Shown here in pieces: positions 7,659 to 15,585 of a stretch of DNA of 64,000 nucleotides. The DNA lies in contig DATHEA010000006.1 of assembly GCA_035318745.1 (NCBI GenBank), positions 75,619 through 139,618 on the forward strand, given 5' to 3'. A program made the translations under genes and the position numbers. Below the pieces are notes generated by a model that was not told where the DNA came from, ran no database searches, and was given only the letters and a program-made list of their open reading frames with translations. Every line of letters starts with the position of its first letter. The stretch's first letter is position 1. This DNA is from VRUE01 sp035318745 (GTDB lineage Bacteria; Actinomycetota; Thermoleophilia; Solirubrobacterales; 70-9).

Positions 7659-9934
7659 TGCCCGCCAGAGTCTTGCATCGTCCGCATCAGCTCCAGCGCG
7701 CCGGCCTTGTGCAGCGGTTCGTTGAGGTTGCCGCACTTGGGGCTCTGCACGCAGGAGGGGCAGCCGGACTCGCATGGGCACTCGCCGATCAGCCGCTCGG
7801 CGTCGCCGAGCAGGCGCTCGAACTGCTCGTAGCCGCGCAGCGTTATCCCAACCCCGCCGGGATGGCCGTCGTAGATGAAGATCGTCGCCCGGCCGGTCTG
7901 GAAGTGGACATTGGTCGAGAGCCCGCCGATGTCCCAGCGGTCGCACATCGCGATCAGCGGCAGCACCGCGATCTGGCCGTGCTCGGTCGCGTGCAGGGAG
8001 CCGAGCAGCACCTCGGTCGGCAGGGCGGCGCTGAGCCGGTCGGGCAGCACGTACCAGAGGGCCTGGGTGACGAAGTGCTGCTCGGGCAGCTCGAGGGCGA
8101 CGATGTCGATCGGCTCCTGCTCGGAGATCGAGACCCGCTGGAAGGCGATCACCTGCTCGCTGACCGAGACTTCGCCGAAGTGCAGCTCGACGCCCGAGGT
8201 CGAGCGCTGCTCCCGGACCCGCTCGATGTAGATCTCGGTCTCCTTTTTCGGCCGCGTGTACCAGTCGCCGTCGAAGCTGCTGACGATCGCCCGCCGCCCC
8301 TCGACGTCGAGCTGCTCGACCTCGTAGGAGCGGCCCAGGTGGAGGTAGATCGCCCCGGGGTGGATCGTGGTGAAGGCGCGCTCGGTCTCGACCAGGCCGA
8401 GCATCTCGCCCGAGTCGCGCTCGATCACCGCGACCGAGTCCGCCGAGGCGGAGCGCAGCGGGATCTTCGCGGCGACGAAGCCGCTGTCGGCCGGGAGCAG
8501 CCGCCCGCCGGCACGGCGCAGCTCGCCCGCCGTGGTCAGCCGCTCGGCCCGCTCGCGCCAACCCTCGCCGAAGACCTCGTCGTCCGCGCTGCTCAGCGGC
8601 AACTCGTAGGCCGCCGCGACCATGTGTCGCGAGGCGATCTGCTCGCTCTCGTGGTCGAGGATCGCCGCCTCCACCGGCCGGCCGATGAACTCGTCGGGGT
8701 GGCGGCAGAAGAACTGGTCGAGCGCGTCGGCACCGGCGACGTAGACCGCCAGGCCGCGCCGCCGGCGTCCCGCCCGTCCCCACATCTGGCGCAGGCTGGC
8801 GACGGTCCCGGGGAAGGTGACGCAGATCGCCGCGTCGAGCTCGCCGATGTCGATCCCCAGCTCCAGGGCATCGGTCGCGACCACGGCGAGCAGCTCGCCC
8901 GCCGCCAGTCGCGCCTCGATCTCGCGCCGCTGCTGCGGCGTGTAACCGCCGCGGTAGGGGGCGATCCGCGCGGCCAGCTCGGGCTTGCCGCGCCGCTGCA
9001 ACGCCTCGCCGGTGAAGCGTTGGATCAGCTCGATCCCGCGCCGGCTTTTGAGGAAGCAGATCGTCCGCACCCCATGCGAGACCAGCTCGGCCAGCAGGTC
9101 AGCCGCCTCGGAGAGGGCGGAGCGCCGCGTCCCGCTTGCCTTGTCGATCAGCGGCGGGTTCCACATCGCGATCTCGCGCCCGCTGCCGGGCGCGCCGTCG
9201 TCGTCGATCAGCTCGAACGGCTCGCCGACCAGCCGCTCCGCCAGCTCCAGCGGGTTGGCGATCGTCGCCGAGGTGAGCAGGAAGCGCGGCTCGGCGCCGT
9301 AGGCCCGCGCCACCCGCCGCAGCCGTCGCAGCACGTTGGCAACGTGCGAGCCGAAGACGCCGCGGTAGGTGTGCGCCTCGTCGACGACGACCCAGCCGAG
9401 GTTGGCGATGAAGTCCCCCCAGCTCTTGTGGTTGGGCAGCAGGCCGACGTGGAGCATGTCGGGGTTGGTGAGGACGAGGTTGTTGCGGCGGCGGATCGCC
9501 GGGCGCTCCTCGCGCGGCGTGTCGCCGTCGTAGATCGCCTCGCGCAGGCCCGGTGGGCGCAGTGCGGCGAGCTTGCGCGCCTGGTCCTGCGCCAGTGCCT
9601 TCGTCGGGTAGAGGTAGAGGGCCCGGCGCTTGGGGTCGCGGGCGATGCCGTCGAGCACCGGCAGGTTGAAGGCGAGGCTCTTGCCCGACGCCGTGCCGCT
9701 GGTGATCACCAGGTTGGAGACGGCAGCGGCCTTCAGCGCCTCGCGCTGGTGCGAGTAGAGGCGCTCGATCCCGGCACGGCCCAGTGCCTCGACCAGGCCG
9801 GGGTCGAGCGAGCGGGGCATCGCCACCGGCTTCGCCTTGCGCTCCGGCTCGCTGCTCTCGGCGACGATGCGCCCGTCGCGGCGAGCTGGGTCGATCGCAA
9901 TCGACCAGGGCGCCTCGAGCAGGCTCTTAGTCAC
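7655..9934 (-). CDS. MrfA/YprA-like DEAD-box helicase with DUF1998 zinc domain
   Basis: A 759-residue superfamily-2 helicase. Walker A SGTASGKS is at about residues 79-86, DEAH at 185-188, the SAT motif in LLTSATIANP, and motifs V-VI in ATDALELGIDIGELD and QMWGRAGRRRRG. The C-terminus carries the four-cysteine cluster CPCESGCPSC plus a nearby Cys, the DUF1998 feature of MrfA, a 3'-5' helicase that repairs mitomycin-type DNA damage in Bacillus. I chose GTG at 9932-9934, which lies in the folP stop region (8-bp overlap). Operon order is folP - helicase - LOG-like protein. Confidence 0.85.
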   Translation of the reverse strand: MTKSLLEAPWSIAIDPARRDGRIVAESSEPERKAKPVAMPRSLDPGLVEALGRAGIERLYSHQREALKAAAVSNLVITSGTASGKSLAFNLPVLDGIARDPKRRALYLYPTKALAQDQARKLAALRPPGLREAIYDGDTPREERPAIRRRNNLVLTNPDMLHVGLLPNHKSWGDFIANLGWVVVDEAHTYRGVFGSHVANVLRRLRRVARAYGAEPRFLLTSATIANPLELAERLVGEPFELIDDDGAPGSGREIAMWNPPLIDKASGTRRSALSEAADLLAELVSHGVRTICFLKSRRGIELIQRFTGEALQRRGKPELAARIAPYRGGYTPQQRREIEARLAAGELLAVVATDALELGIDIGELDAAICVTFPGTVASLRQMWGRAGRRRRGLAVYVAGADALDQFFCRHPDEFIGRPVEAAILDHESEQIASRHMVAAAYELPLSSADDEVFGEGWRERAERLTTAGELRRAGGRLLPADSGFVAAKIPLRSASADSVAVIERDSGEMLGLVETERAFTTIHPGAIYLHLGRSYEVEQLDVEGRRAIVSSFDGDWYTRPKKETEIYIERVREQRSTSGVELHFGEVSVSEQVIAFQRVSISEQEPIDIVALELPEQHFVTQALWYVLPDRLSAALPTEVLLGSLHATEHGQIAVLPLIAMCDRWDIGGLSTNVHFQTGRATIFIYDGHPGGVGITLRGYEQFERLLGDAERLIGECPCESGCPSCVQSPKCGNLNEPLHKAGALELMRTMQDSGGQ

Positions 9935-10757
9935 GTATCCGTCCCGCCACCCGCACCGCCTGCAGGGTGCTCCTGTCGTGGATACGGAGGACGTCCGCGC
10001 CCTCGCGCACCGCGAGCGCTGCCGCCGCGACCGTTCCCCACTCGCGCTCGCCCGCCGGCAGGCGCTCCTCCCAGCTCCCACCCAGGACTTCGCCGATGAA
10101 GTCCTTGCGCGAGAGCGAGACATAGAGCGGCGGGCCGAGCGAGCGCAGCTCGCCGAGCCGCCGCAGGATCTCCAGGTCCTGCCTGGTCGTGAGGTCGAAG
10201 TCGAGTCCGGGGTCGATGGCGATCTGCTCCTCGGCAACCCCAAGTCGCGAGGCCAGCTCGACTCTCCCCCCAAACCACGACTTCAGATGCTCGACGACGT
10301 CGTCGTATTCGCGCGCTGCGCGATCGACCCGAGGCGGACCCTCGATGTGCATCAGCACGTAGCCGCAGCCCGTGCCGGCGACCAGCTCGAACATCTCCTC
10401 CGAGCCACCGGAGATGTCATTGACGGCTGCCGCCCCCGCCACCAGCGCTCGCCGCGCCACCTCGACCGAGAAGGTGTCGGCCGAGACCGGCAGGCCCGCG
10501 CCGGCGAGCCCTTCGATCGCCGGGACCAGCGCCGCCGCCTCCTGCTCGGCGCCCACCGGGGGCCCGCTGCGCGCCGCGACCGCGCCCACGTCGAGCATGT
10601 CGAAGCCGGCCTCGACCAGCGCCAGCCCGTCGGCGACAGCCTGCTCCGGCGTCCCGCTGCGCGCCCCCTCGAACATCGAGTCGGCGGTGACGTTGACGAT
10701 CCCAGCCGCGACCGGCTGCTCGAGGTCAAGCGTCCGATCGGCGAGGCGCCAGGGCAT
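9927..10757 (-). CDS. folP: Dihydropteroate synthase-like protein, divergent
   Basis: A TIM-barrel protein of 276 residues (ATG 10757). Recognisable DHPS elements are GIVNVTADS (usually NVTPDSF), SADTF, VNDISGG, a DPGLDFD segment, LSRKDFIGEVLG (substrate Lys) and RIHDR near the end. The loop that normally reads ESTRPG is replaced by DVGAVAARSGPP, and the HMxGTP loop by MHIEGPP. DHPS joins pterin pyrophosphate to p-aminobenzoate in folate synthesis. The altered loops leave open whether this copy makes folate or acts on something else; actinobacteria can carry a second, non-canonical FolP. Its operon partner is a repair helicase, not other folate genes. Confidence 0.7.
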   Translation of the reverse strand: MPWRLADRTLDLEQPVAAGIVNVTADSMFEGARSGTPEQAVADGLALVEAGFDMLDVGAVAARSGPPVGAEQEAAALVPAIEGLAGAGLPVSADTFSVEVARRALVAGAAAVNDISGGSEEMFELVAGTGCGYVLMHIEGPPRVDRAAREYDDVVEHLKSWFGGRVELASRLGVAEEQIAIDPGLDFDLTTRQDLEILRRLGELRSLGPPLYVSLSRKDFIGEVLGGSWEERLPAGEREWGTVAAAALAVREGADVLRIHDRSTLQAVRVAGRIRD

Positions 10758-10780
10758 CCGGCTACCGTAGCGACCGCACC

Positions 10781-11596
10781 ATGCCACTGCGATGCGTCTA
10801 CACCGACCTCGACGGCACCCTGCTCGGGCAGGGAGCCTCGCTCTTCCGCGACGCCGAGGGCGGCTTCTCGCTGGCCCAGTCGCGCGGCCTCGAGGCCTGC
10901 CACCGGGCCGGGGTCGAGGTGGTGATCATGTCCGGCCGCCGCGAGCCCCAGGTCCACGAGGCGGCCCGCCTGATGGGGCAGACCTCCTACATATACGAGG
11001 CCGGCTGCGCCTTCGCGATCGACGGCGAGACGACGCTGCTGACCGGCGACCTCGTCCCCGACGAAGAGGGCACGATCTACGAGAAGCTCGAGCGGGCAGG
11101 CATCCCGAAGCTGCTCTTCGAGCACTTCGACGGGCGGCTCGAGTACCACTCGCCCTGGCACCACGGCCGTGTCCTCTCCCACCTCTTCCGTGGCAAGGTC
11201 GACGTCGACGAGGCCAACGAGCTGCTCACCGCCCGGGGCCACGAGAACCTGCGCCTGCTCGACAACGGCGCGATCGGCCGCGAGATGGCCGCGATCGACG
11301 GGCCCACCCACGCCTACCATCTGGTCCCGAAAATCGTCAGCAAGGCGAACGCGGTCGCCGCTCACGCCCGCGCTCGCGGCTTCGATCCGGCCGAGTGCAT
11401 CGCTGTCGGCGACTCGGTCGAGGATCTCGAGGTCGCCGCCGCGGTCGGCCGCTTCTTCGTCGTCGCCAACGGGCCGGAGCGAGATCCAGGTCTGCGAGCC
11501 GCACTCGCGGCCTGGGACAACGCCACGGTCACCGAGGGGGCGATGGGCGACGGCTTCTACGAGGCGGTCGTCTCCACGCTGATGGAGCGCAGCTAG
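10781..11596 (+). CDS. HAD-IIB (Cof-like) phosphatase
   Basis: A 271-residue HAD-superfamily hydrolase. Motif I is YTDLDGTLL (nucleophile Asp near residue 8), motif II is MSGRRE, and motif IV is AVGDSVEDLEVAA near residue 205. The alpha/beta cap between residues 90 and 180 is of the C2 (Cof/sucrose-phosphatase/mannosyl-phosphoglycerate phosphatase) kind. Substrate is probably a sugar phosphate; I cannot specify it. It starts 23 bp from the divergent folP start, so the two share a tiny promoter region, and runs into the DtxR-like gene after 10 bp. Confidence 0.75.
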   Translation: MPLRCVYTDLDGTLLGQGASLFRDAEGGFSLAQSRGLEACHRAGVEVVIMSGRREPQVHEAARLMGQTSYIYEAGCAFAIDGETTLLTGDLVPDEEGTIYEKLERAGIPKLLFEHFDGRLEYHSPWHHGRVLSHLFRGKVDVDEANELLTARGHENLRLLDNGAIGREMAAIDGPTHAYHLVPKIVSKANAVAAHARARGFDPAECIAVGDSVEDLEVAAAVGRFFVVANGPERDPGLRAALAAWDNATVTEGAMGDGFYEAVVSTLMERS

Positions 11597-11606
11597 TATC
11601 GAGCCG

Positions 11607-12314
11607 ATGGAGACAGCGACCGTCGCCGAGCAGGAGTACCTCGAGATCATGTTCTGGCTGGAGGAGGCCGGGCTGCCGATGACCGGCGCCAACATCGCCC
11701 GCGCGATGCAGCTCTCGCCCCCCACCGTGCACGAAATGGTCGGCCGCCTGGTCGACGACGGCTATGTCGAGCGCAACGCCGACAAATCGCTTGCCTTCAC
11801 CGGGTCCGGGCGCGAGCACGCCAGCCACATCGTCCGCCGCCACCGCATGATCGAGCGCTTCCTCACCGACGTCCTCGGCATCCCCTGGGACGAGGTGCAC
11901 GAGGAGGCGGAGCGGATCGAGCACGCGATGTCGCCGGTCCTGGAGGAGCGGATGCGGGCCGCGATCGGCGACGCGACGACCTGCCCGCACGGCCACCCGA
12001 TCGTCGAGGGCGTGCGCGAGACCGGTGCGCTCCTGGCCGACGTCCAGGTCGGCGCCAAGGTCCACGTGCTGCGCTTCGAGAACGAGGCGGAGGAGCTGCT
12101 GCACTACCTCAAAGAGGCCGGGCTGGAGCCCGGCCTGGAGGGCACGCTGGAGAGCGCGGACGAGGACGAGATAACGATCGCCTCCGCCGATGGCTCCCAT
12201 CGCGTCTCACGCAGCGTCGCCGAGACGGTCTCGGTCCGCGCCGACCCGGCGCCACCGCCACGGGCTGCAATCCCCGAGCAGCTCGTGCTGTCTTCCGACC
12301 GCTACGGCCGCTGA
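11607..12314 (+). CDS. DtxR/IdeR-family metal-dependent repressor
   Basis: A 235-residue regulator. The N-terminal winged helix (EQEYLEIMFWLEEAGLPMTG, LSPPTVHEMVGRLVDDGYVE) is followed by the metal-binding dimerisation domain with RRHRMIERFL, WDEVHEEAERIEHAMS and CPHGHPI, giving the His/Glu/Cys ligands known from DtxR, IdeR and MntR. The C-terminal segment (residues about 150-215) looks like the FeoA/SH3-like domain. It should sense Fe(II) or Mn(II) and repress uptake genes, none of which is in this window. The N-terminus is METATVAEQEYL with ATG at 11607. Confidence 0.85.
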   Translation: METATVAEQEYLEIMFWLEEAGLPMTGANIARAMQLSPPTVHEMVGRLVDDGYVERNADKSLAFTGSGREHASHIVRRHRMIERFLTDVLGIPWDEVHEEAERIEHAMSPVLEERMRAAIGDATTCPHGHPIVEGVRETGALLADVQVGAKVHVLRFENEAEELLHYLKEAGLEPGLEGTLESADEDEITIASADGSHRVSRSVAETVSVRADPAPPPRAAIPEQLVLSSDRYGR

Positions 12315-12418
12315 GCTCAGCCGCCTACTGCGGGATAGCCACCGAGACGATCGGCTCCGAGGTTGGCAACTGCTGCTGCGCGACTCGGCGGTCACCGTCA
12401 CCGGGTCGACGCCCTGCC

Positions 12419-13522
12419 CTAAGCCGGAGAAGCCGCGCGAACCCGTTCCAGGGCGCGGGCGATGCGAGCGACGCCCTCCGGAATCCGCTCCGGAGGCACG
12501 CTGGCAAAGGAGAGGCGGAGGCTGTTCTCGCCGCCCTCGATCATGAAGTCGGGCCCGGCGACGAAGGCGACGCCCTCGCCCTTGGCCTCGGTCAGCAGAG
12601 CCGGCGTGTCGGTGCCCTCGGCAAGGTCGAGCCAGAGGAAGTAGCCGCCCTCGGGGACGACGAACTCCGCCTCGGGAAGCTGCTCGCGCAGAGCTCCGAC
12701 CAGGGCTTCGCAGCGGTCGCGCAGGGCGCCTTTGACGAAGTCGATGTTGCGATCCAGCGCACCGGAGCCGCAGAGCTCCAGCACCACGGACTCGGCCAGC
12801 ATGTTGGGCGAGATGTAGGTCTCGTTGGCGCGCTTTGCCAGCTGGGCGATCTCCGCCGCGGGCCCGGCCAGGTAGCCGACCCTGACGCCGGGGCTGACGG
12901 TCTTCGAGAAGGAAGATGCGTGGACCACGCGGTCCGCCGAGTCGATCGCGAGCATCGACTCCAGCGCCTCCCCCTCGAAGGGAAGCTCACGGTAGGGATC
13001 GTCCTCGAAGATCCAGAAATCGTGCTCGGCAGCGAGCTCGACCAAGCGCGTGCGCTTGGCGGCGGACAGCGTGCAACCGGCGGGGTTGTGGAAGTTGGGG
13101 ATGACGTGGGCGAGCTTGATCGGGCCGTCCTCGAGGGCGGCTTCGAAGGCCCCCAGGTCGAGACCGTCGGCCTCCAGGGCCACCGGCACCAGCTCGACTC
13201 CGAGCCGCTGCAGCATCAAGAGCGTGCGGTCGTAGGTCGGTTGCTCCACGACGACCCGGTCGCCGGCCTCGAGCAGGTGCTCGAACAGCATCCAGCCCGC
13301 CTCCAGCGAGCCGTTGGCGATCATCACCTGACCGGCATCGAGCCCCCCATGCCGCTCGGCGACCCACTGGCAGAGCCCAGGATGCCCGATCCCCGTCCCG
13401 TAGGAAAGCGCCTTTTCCCAATCCTCCGCCAGCGCGACGGCAGCAGCGTCCCGCACCGCGTCCCGCGGCAGGATGTCCGAGCTAGGAGCTCCGCGAGCGA
13501 ATGAAATCGTGTCCTGAGCCAT
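12419..13522 (-). CDS. PLP-dependent aminotransferase, class I/II (2-aminoadipate/MocR-like core)
   Basis: A 367-residue fold-type I aminotransferase starting at ATG 13522 (MAQDTISFARGAP). The PLP lysine is in SSFSKTVSPGVRVGYL, the Asp contacting the pyridine nitrogen in FWIFEDDPYRELPF, and NFHNPAGCT is the classical substrate and PLP-phosphate loop. The C-terminal Arg for the carboxylate is likely in NSLRLSFA. Closest types are 2-aminoadipate, branched-chain or multi-substrate aminotransferases; the substrate cannot be fixed. There is no GntR domain, so it is an enzyme rather than a MocR regulator. It is monocistronic and convergent with the DtxR-like gene. Confidence 0.82.
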   Translation of the reverse strand: MAQDTISFARGAPSSDILPRDAVRDAAAVALAEDWEKALSYGTGIGHPGLCQWVAERHGGLDAGQVMIANGSLEAGWMLFEHLLEAGDRVVVEQPTYDRTLLMLQRLGVELVPVALEADGLDLGAFEAALEDGPIKLAHVIPNFHNPAGCTLSAAKRTRLVELAAEHDFWIFEDDPYRELPFEGEALESMLAIDSADRVVHASSFSKTVSPGVRVGYLAGPAAEIAQLAKRANETYISPNMLAESVVLELCGSGALDRNIDFVKGALRDRCEALVGALREQLPEAEFVVPEGGYFLWLDLAEGTDTPALLTEAKGEGVAFVAGPDFMIEGGENSLRLSFASVPPERIPEGVARIARALERVRAASPA

Positions 13523-13597
13523 CGCCTCCGAGCCTAGCAACGCCCCCAGTTTGCGGGCACCCTGCCCAAAACAGTGACTCCAGAGGGGCGAACCAGA

Positions 13598-13647
13598 GGC
13601 GTGTCTGAGCTTAAGGGCGCATATGACCCCGAAAGCTCAGACACGCC
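13598..13647. repeat. 15-bp inverted repeat enclosing a start codon
   Basis: GGCGTGTCTGAGCTT (13598-13612) and AAGCTCAGACACGCC (13633-13647) are perfect complements separated by 20 bp. The ATG of the next gene (13623) lies inside the loop. In RNA this would present the start codon in a hairpin loop; in DNA it would be a good autoregulatory operator. Confidence 0.75.
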
Positions 13648-14570
13648 CTGGGCTGTGGAGGGAGCGGGAGCTGGCTCGACTTGCCGCACAGCAGCATGGG
13701 GTTGTTGCTCGCCGTCAACTACTGGCGCTTGGCTTTGGCGACGAGGCGATCAAGGTGCGGCTCGACGCGGAGAGGCTCCAAGCGCTCCATCGCGAGGTAT
13801 TCGCCGTCGGCCACGCTCGAGTGAGTCGACAGGGTCGTCGGCTCGCCGCCGTGCTCGCCTACGGAGACGGGGCATTGCTCAGCCACCGTAGTGCCGCGGC
13901 GCTCTGGGGCTTGATGAGACCACGGGCCGGAGTGATCGACGTGACCGCGCCGGTCGGACGGCAGGGAATCCATCGGCGGGACAGGATTTGGATCCATCGT
14001 GGGCGACTCCATCCCGAGGACCGAGCGAATCGCGCCGGGATTCCAGTCACCACCGTGGCTCGCACTCTGTTCGACCTTGCCGAAGTCGTAAACCTCAAGC
14101 AACTCGAATCCGCCTGGGAAGAGGCGGATCGCCTCAAGCTCCTGCGCCTGACTGAGGTAGCAGCCGCCTGCGAGCGCGGCTACGGCCGCCGTGCCTTGCG
14201 CCCGATCCGACACCTCCTCGCCACAGCGAGAGCACCGGTGATGAATCGCTCACCATTAGAGGATCGCTTCTCTGAGTTCTGCCGCGAGCACCTCGCCGAC
14301 CTGCCCGCCCCGCTAACCAACATCTCGATCCTCGACCACGAGGTCGACGCCTACTGGCCAGGTCATCGCCTCGTTGTCGAGATGGATAGCTGGGAATTCC
14401 ACAGCCACCGGGCAGCCTTTGAGAGCGACCGAGCCCGCGATGCCAAGATGCAGGCAGAGGGCTACCGAGTCATCCGCTTAACCCACCGCCAGCTAGAAAC
14501 AGGAGCCCCCCGAATCTCCACCCAGCTACGAAAGATGCTGGGCACGGATCGGCGGGCGTCTGCCACGTAG
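13623..14570 (+). CDS. AbiEi-like winged-helix protein with DUF559/Vsr-like nuclease domain
   Basis: A 315-residue protein of a type common in actinobacteria. The N-terminal part (ARLAAQQHGVVARRQLLALG) is the AbiEi-type antitoxin winged helix; the middle has LSHRSAAALWGL and IPVTTVARTLFDLAEV, also typical. The C-terminal part (DHEVDAYWPGHRLVVEMDSW, then FESDRARDAKMQAEGYRVIR) is a PD-(D/E)xK-like fold of the DUF559/Vsr group, with D, E and the following ExD-like pattern in place. It may be a free-standing antitoxin-nuclease fusion; no AbiEii toxin gene is adjacent. The start codon sits inside a 15-bp inverted repeat. Confidence 0.65.
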   Translation: MTPKAQTRPGLWRERELARLAAQQHGVVARRQLLALGFGDEAIKVRLDAERLQALHREVFAVGHARVSRQGRRLAAVLAYGDGALLSHRSAAALWGLMRPRAGVIDVTAPVGRQGIHRRDRIWIHRGRLHPEDRANRAGIPVTTVARTLFDLAEVVNLKQLESAWEEADRLKLLRLTEVAAACERGYGRRALRPIRHLLATARAPVMNRSPLEDRFSEFCREHLADLPAPLTNISILDHEVDAYWPGHRLVVEMDSWEFHSHRAAFESDRARDAKMQAEGYRVIRLTHRQLETGAPRISTQLRKMLGTDRRASAT

Positions 14571-14579
14571 GTGCCGGGT

Positions 14580-14701
14580 GGAAGGCCGGGGTGTCCCTCC
14601 AGCGCAGCGGCATCCTGTTTTTCGCCCCAATGACGACCTCGGACGGCCACAAAACCGCGAGGCGAAAAACCCAGCAAGCTGGAGGGACACCCCGGCCTTC
14701 C
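14580..14701. terminator. Nested inverted repeat between convergent genes (24-bp arms)
   Basis: The outer arms at 14580-14603 and 14678-14701 are perfect 24-bp complements. Inside, GTTTTTCGCC (14617-14626) pairs with GGCGAAAAAC (14661-14670), and a CCTCG/CGAGG hairpin lies within that. The element fills the gap between the DUF559 gene and sucD, so it probably acts as a bidirectional terminator, though its arms are far longer than needed. Confidence 0.7.
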
Positions 14702-14712
14702 CAACTGAGGGC

Positions 14713-15585
14713 CTAACCGCGCAGCACTTCGACGGCGATCTTTGCCGTCTCGGTAGGGCTTTCGCCAACCCGCACGCCCTTGTCCTCGAGCGCTTCCTTC
14801 TTCGCCTGCGCAGTTCCCGAAGAGCCGGAGATGATCGCTCCGGCGTGGCCCATCTGCTTGCCCGGCGGCGCGGTGAAGCCGGCGATGTAGGCGACCACGG
14901 GCTTGGAGATGTCGGAGGCGATGAACTCGGCGGCCCGCTCCTCGGCGTCGCCGCCGATCTCGCCGACCATGACGATCATCTCGGTCTCTGGGTCGGCCTC
15001 GTAAAGCTTGAGGATGTCGATGAAGTCCGAGCCGATGATCGGGTCGCCGCCGATGCCGACGATCGAGGAGTTGCCCTCGCCCGCCTGCTTCAGCTCGTTG
15101 CCGATCTGGTAGGTCAGCGTGCCCGACTTGGAGACGACGCCGATCTTGCCCGGATCGAAGAACTGGGCGGGGATGATGCCGACGTTGGCCTTGCCCGGCG
15201 AGAGCACGCCGGGGCAGTTCGGCCCGATCAGCCGCACCCCTGCCTCCCTGGCCTTCCAGTAGGTCCTCAGCATGTCGAGCACCGGGATCCCCTCGGTGAT
15301 CGCGATCACCGTCTCGACCCCGGAGTCGATCGCCTCGTCGATCGCCGGTGCGGCAAAGCGGGCGGGGACGAAGATCATCGAGGTGTTAGCACCCTGCTGC
15401 TCGACCGCCTCGCGGATCGAGTCGAAGATCGGCACGCCCTCGACGTCCTGGCCGCCCTTGCCCGGCGTCACTCCGGCCGCCAGATGCGTGCCGTAAGCCT
15501 GGTTGCGCAGCCCGTGGAAAGAGCCCTCGCGGCCGGTCAGGCCGGAGACGACCAGCTTCGTCTCCTCGTTGACGATGATCGACAT
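14713..15585 (-). CDS. sucD: Succinyl-CoA synthetase alpha subunit
   Basis: A 290-residue subunit of the TCA-cycle enzyme that makes succinate and ATP or GTP from succinyl-CoA. The CoA-binding Rossmann part (VVSGLTGREGSFHGLRNQAY) is followed by IAITEGIPVLDM, GPNCPGVLSPG, and the phosphohistidine segment GHAGAIISGSSGTAQAKKEA, where the His is phosphorylated. Start: ATG 15585, which shares one base with the sucC stop (TGATG); longer upstream frames run through sucC and are shadow. Standard sucCD order on the minus strand. Confidence 0.95.
   Translation of the reverse strand: MSIIVNEETKLVVSGLTGREGSFHGLRNQAYGTHLAAGVTPGKGGQDVEGVPIFDSIREAVEQQGANTSMIFVPARFAAPAIDEAIDSGVETVIAITEGIPVLDMLRTYWKAREAGVRLIGPNCPGVLSPGKANVGIIPAQFFDPGKIGVVSKSGTLTYQIGNELKQAGEGNSSIVGIGGDPIIGSDFIDILKLYEADPETEMIVMVGEIGGDAEERAAEFIASDISKPVVAYIAGFTAPPGKQMGHAGAIISGSSGTAQAKKEALEDKGVRVGESPTETAKIAVEVLRG

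Noticed and set aside
7658..10099. 813-codon open frame on the plus strand
   Set aside because: It is antisense to the helicase and folP, has no recognisable motif, and exists because high GC leaves few stops in the third frame.
11529..12200. 223-codon minus-strand frame opposite the DtxR-like gene
   Set aside because: Overlaps two clear plus-strand genes and shows no family features.
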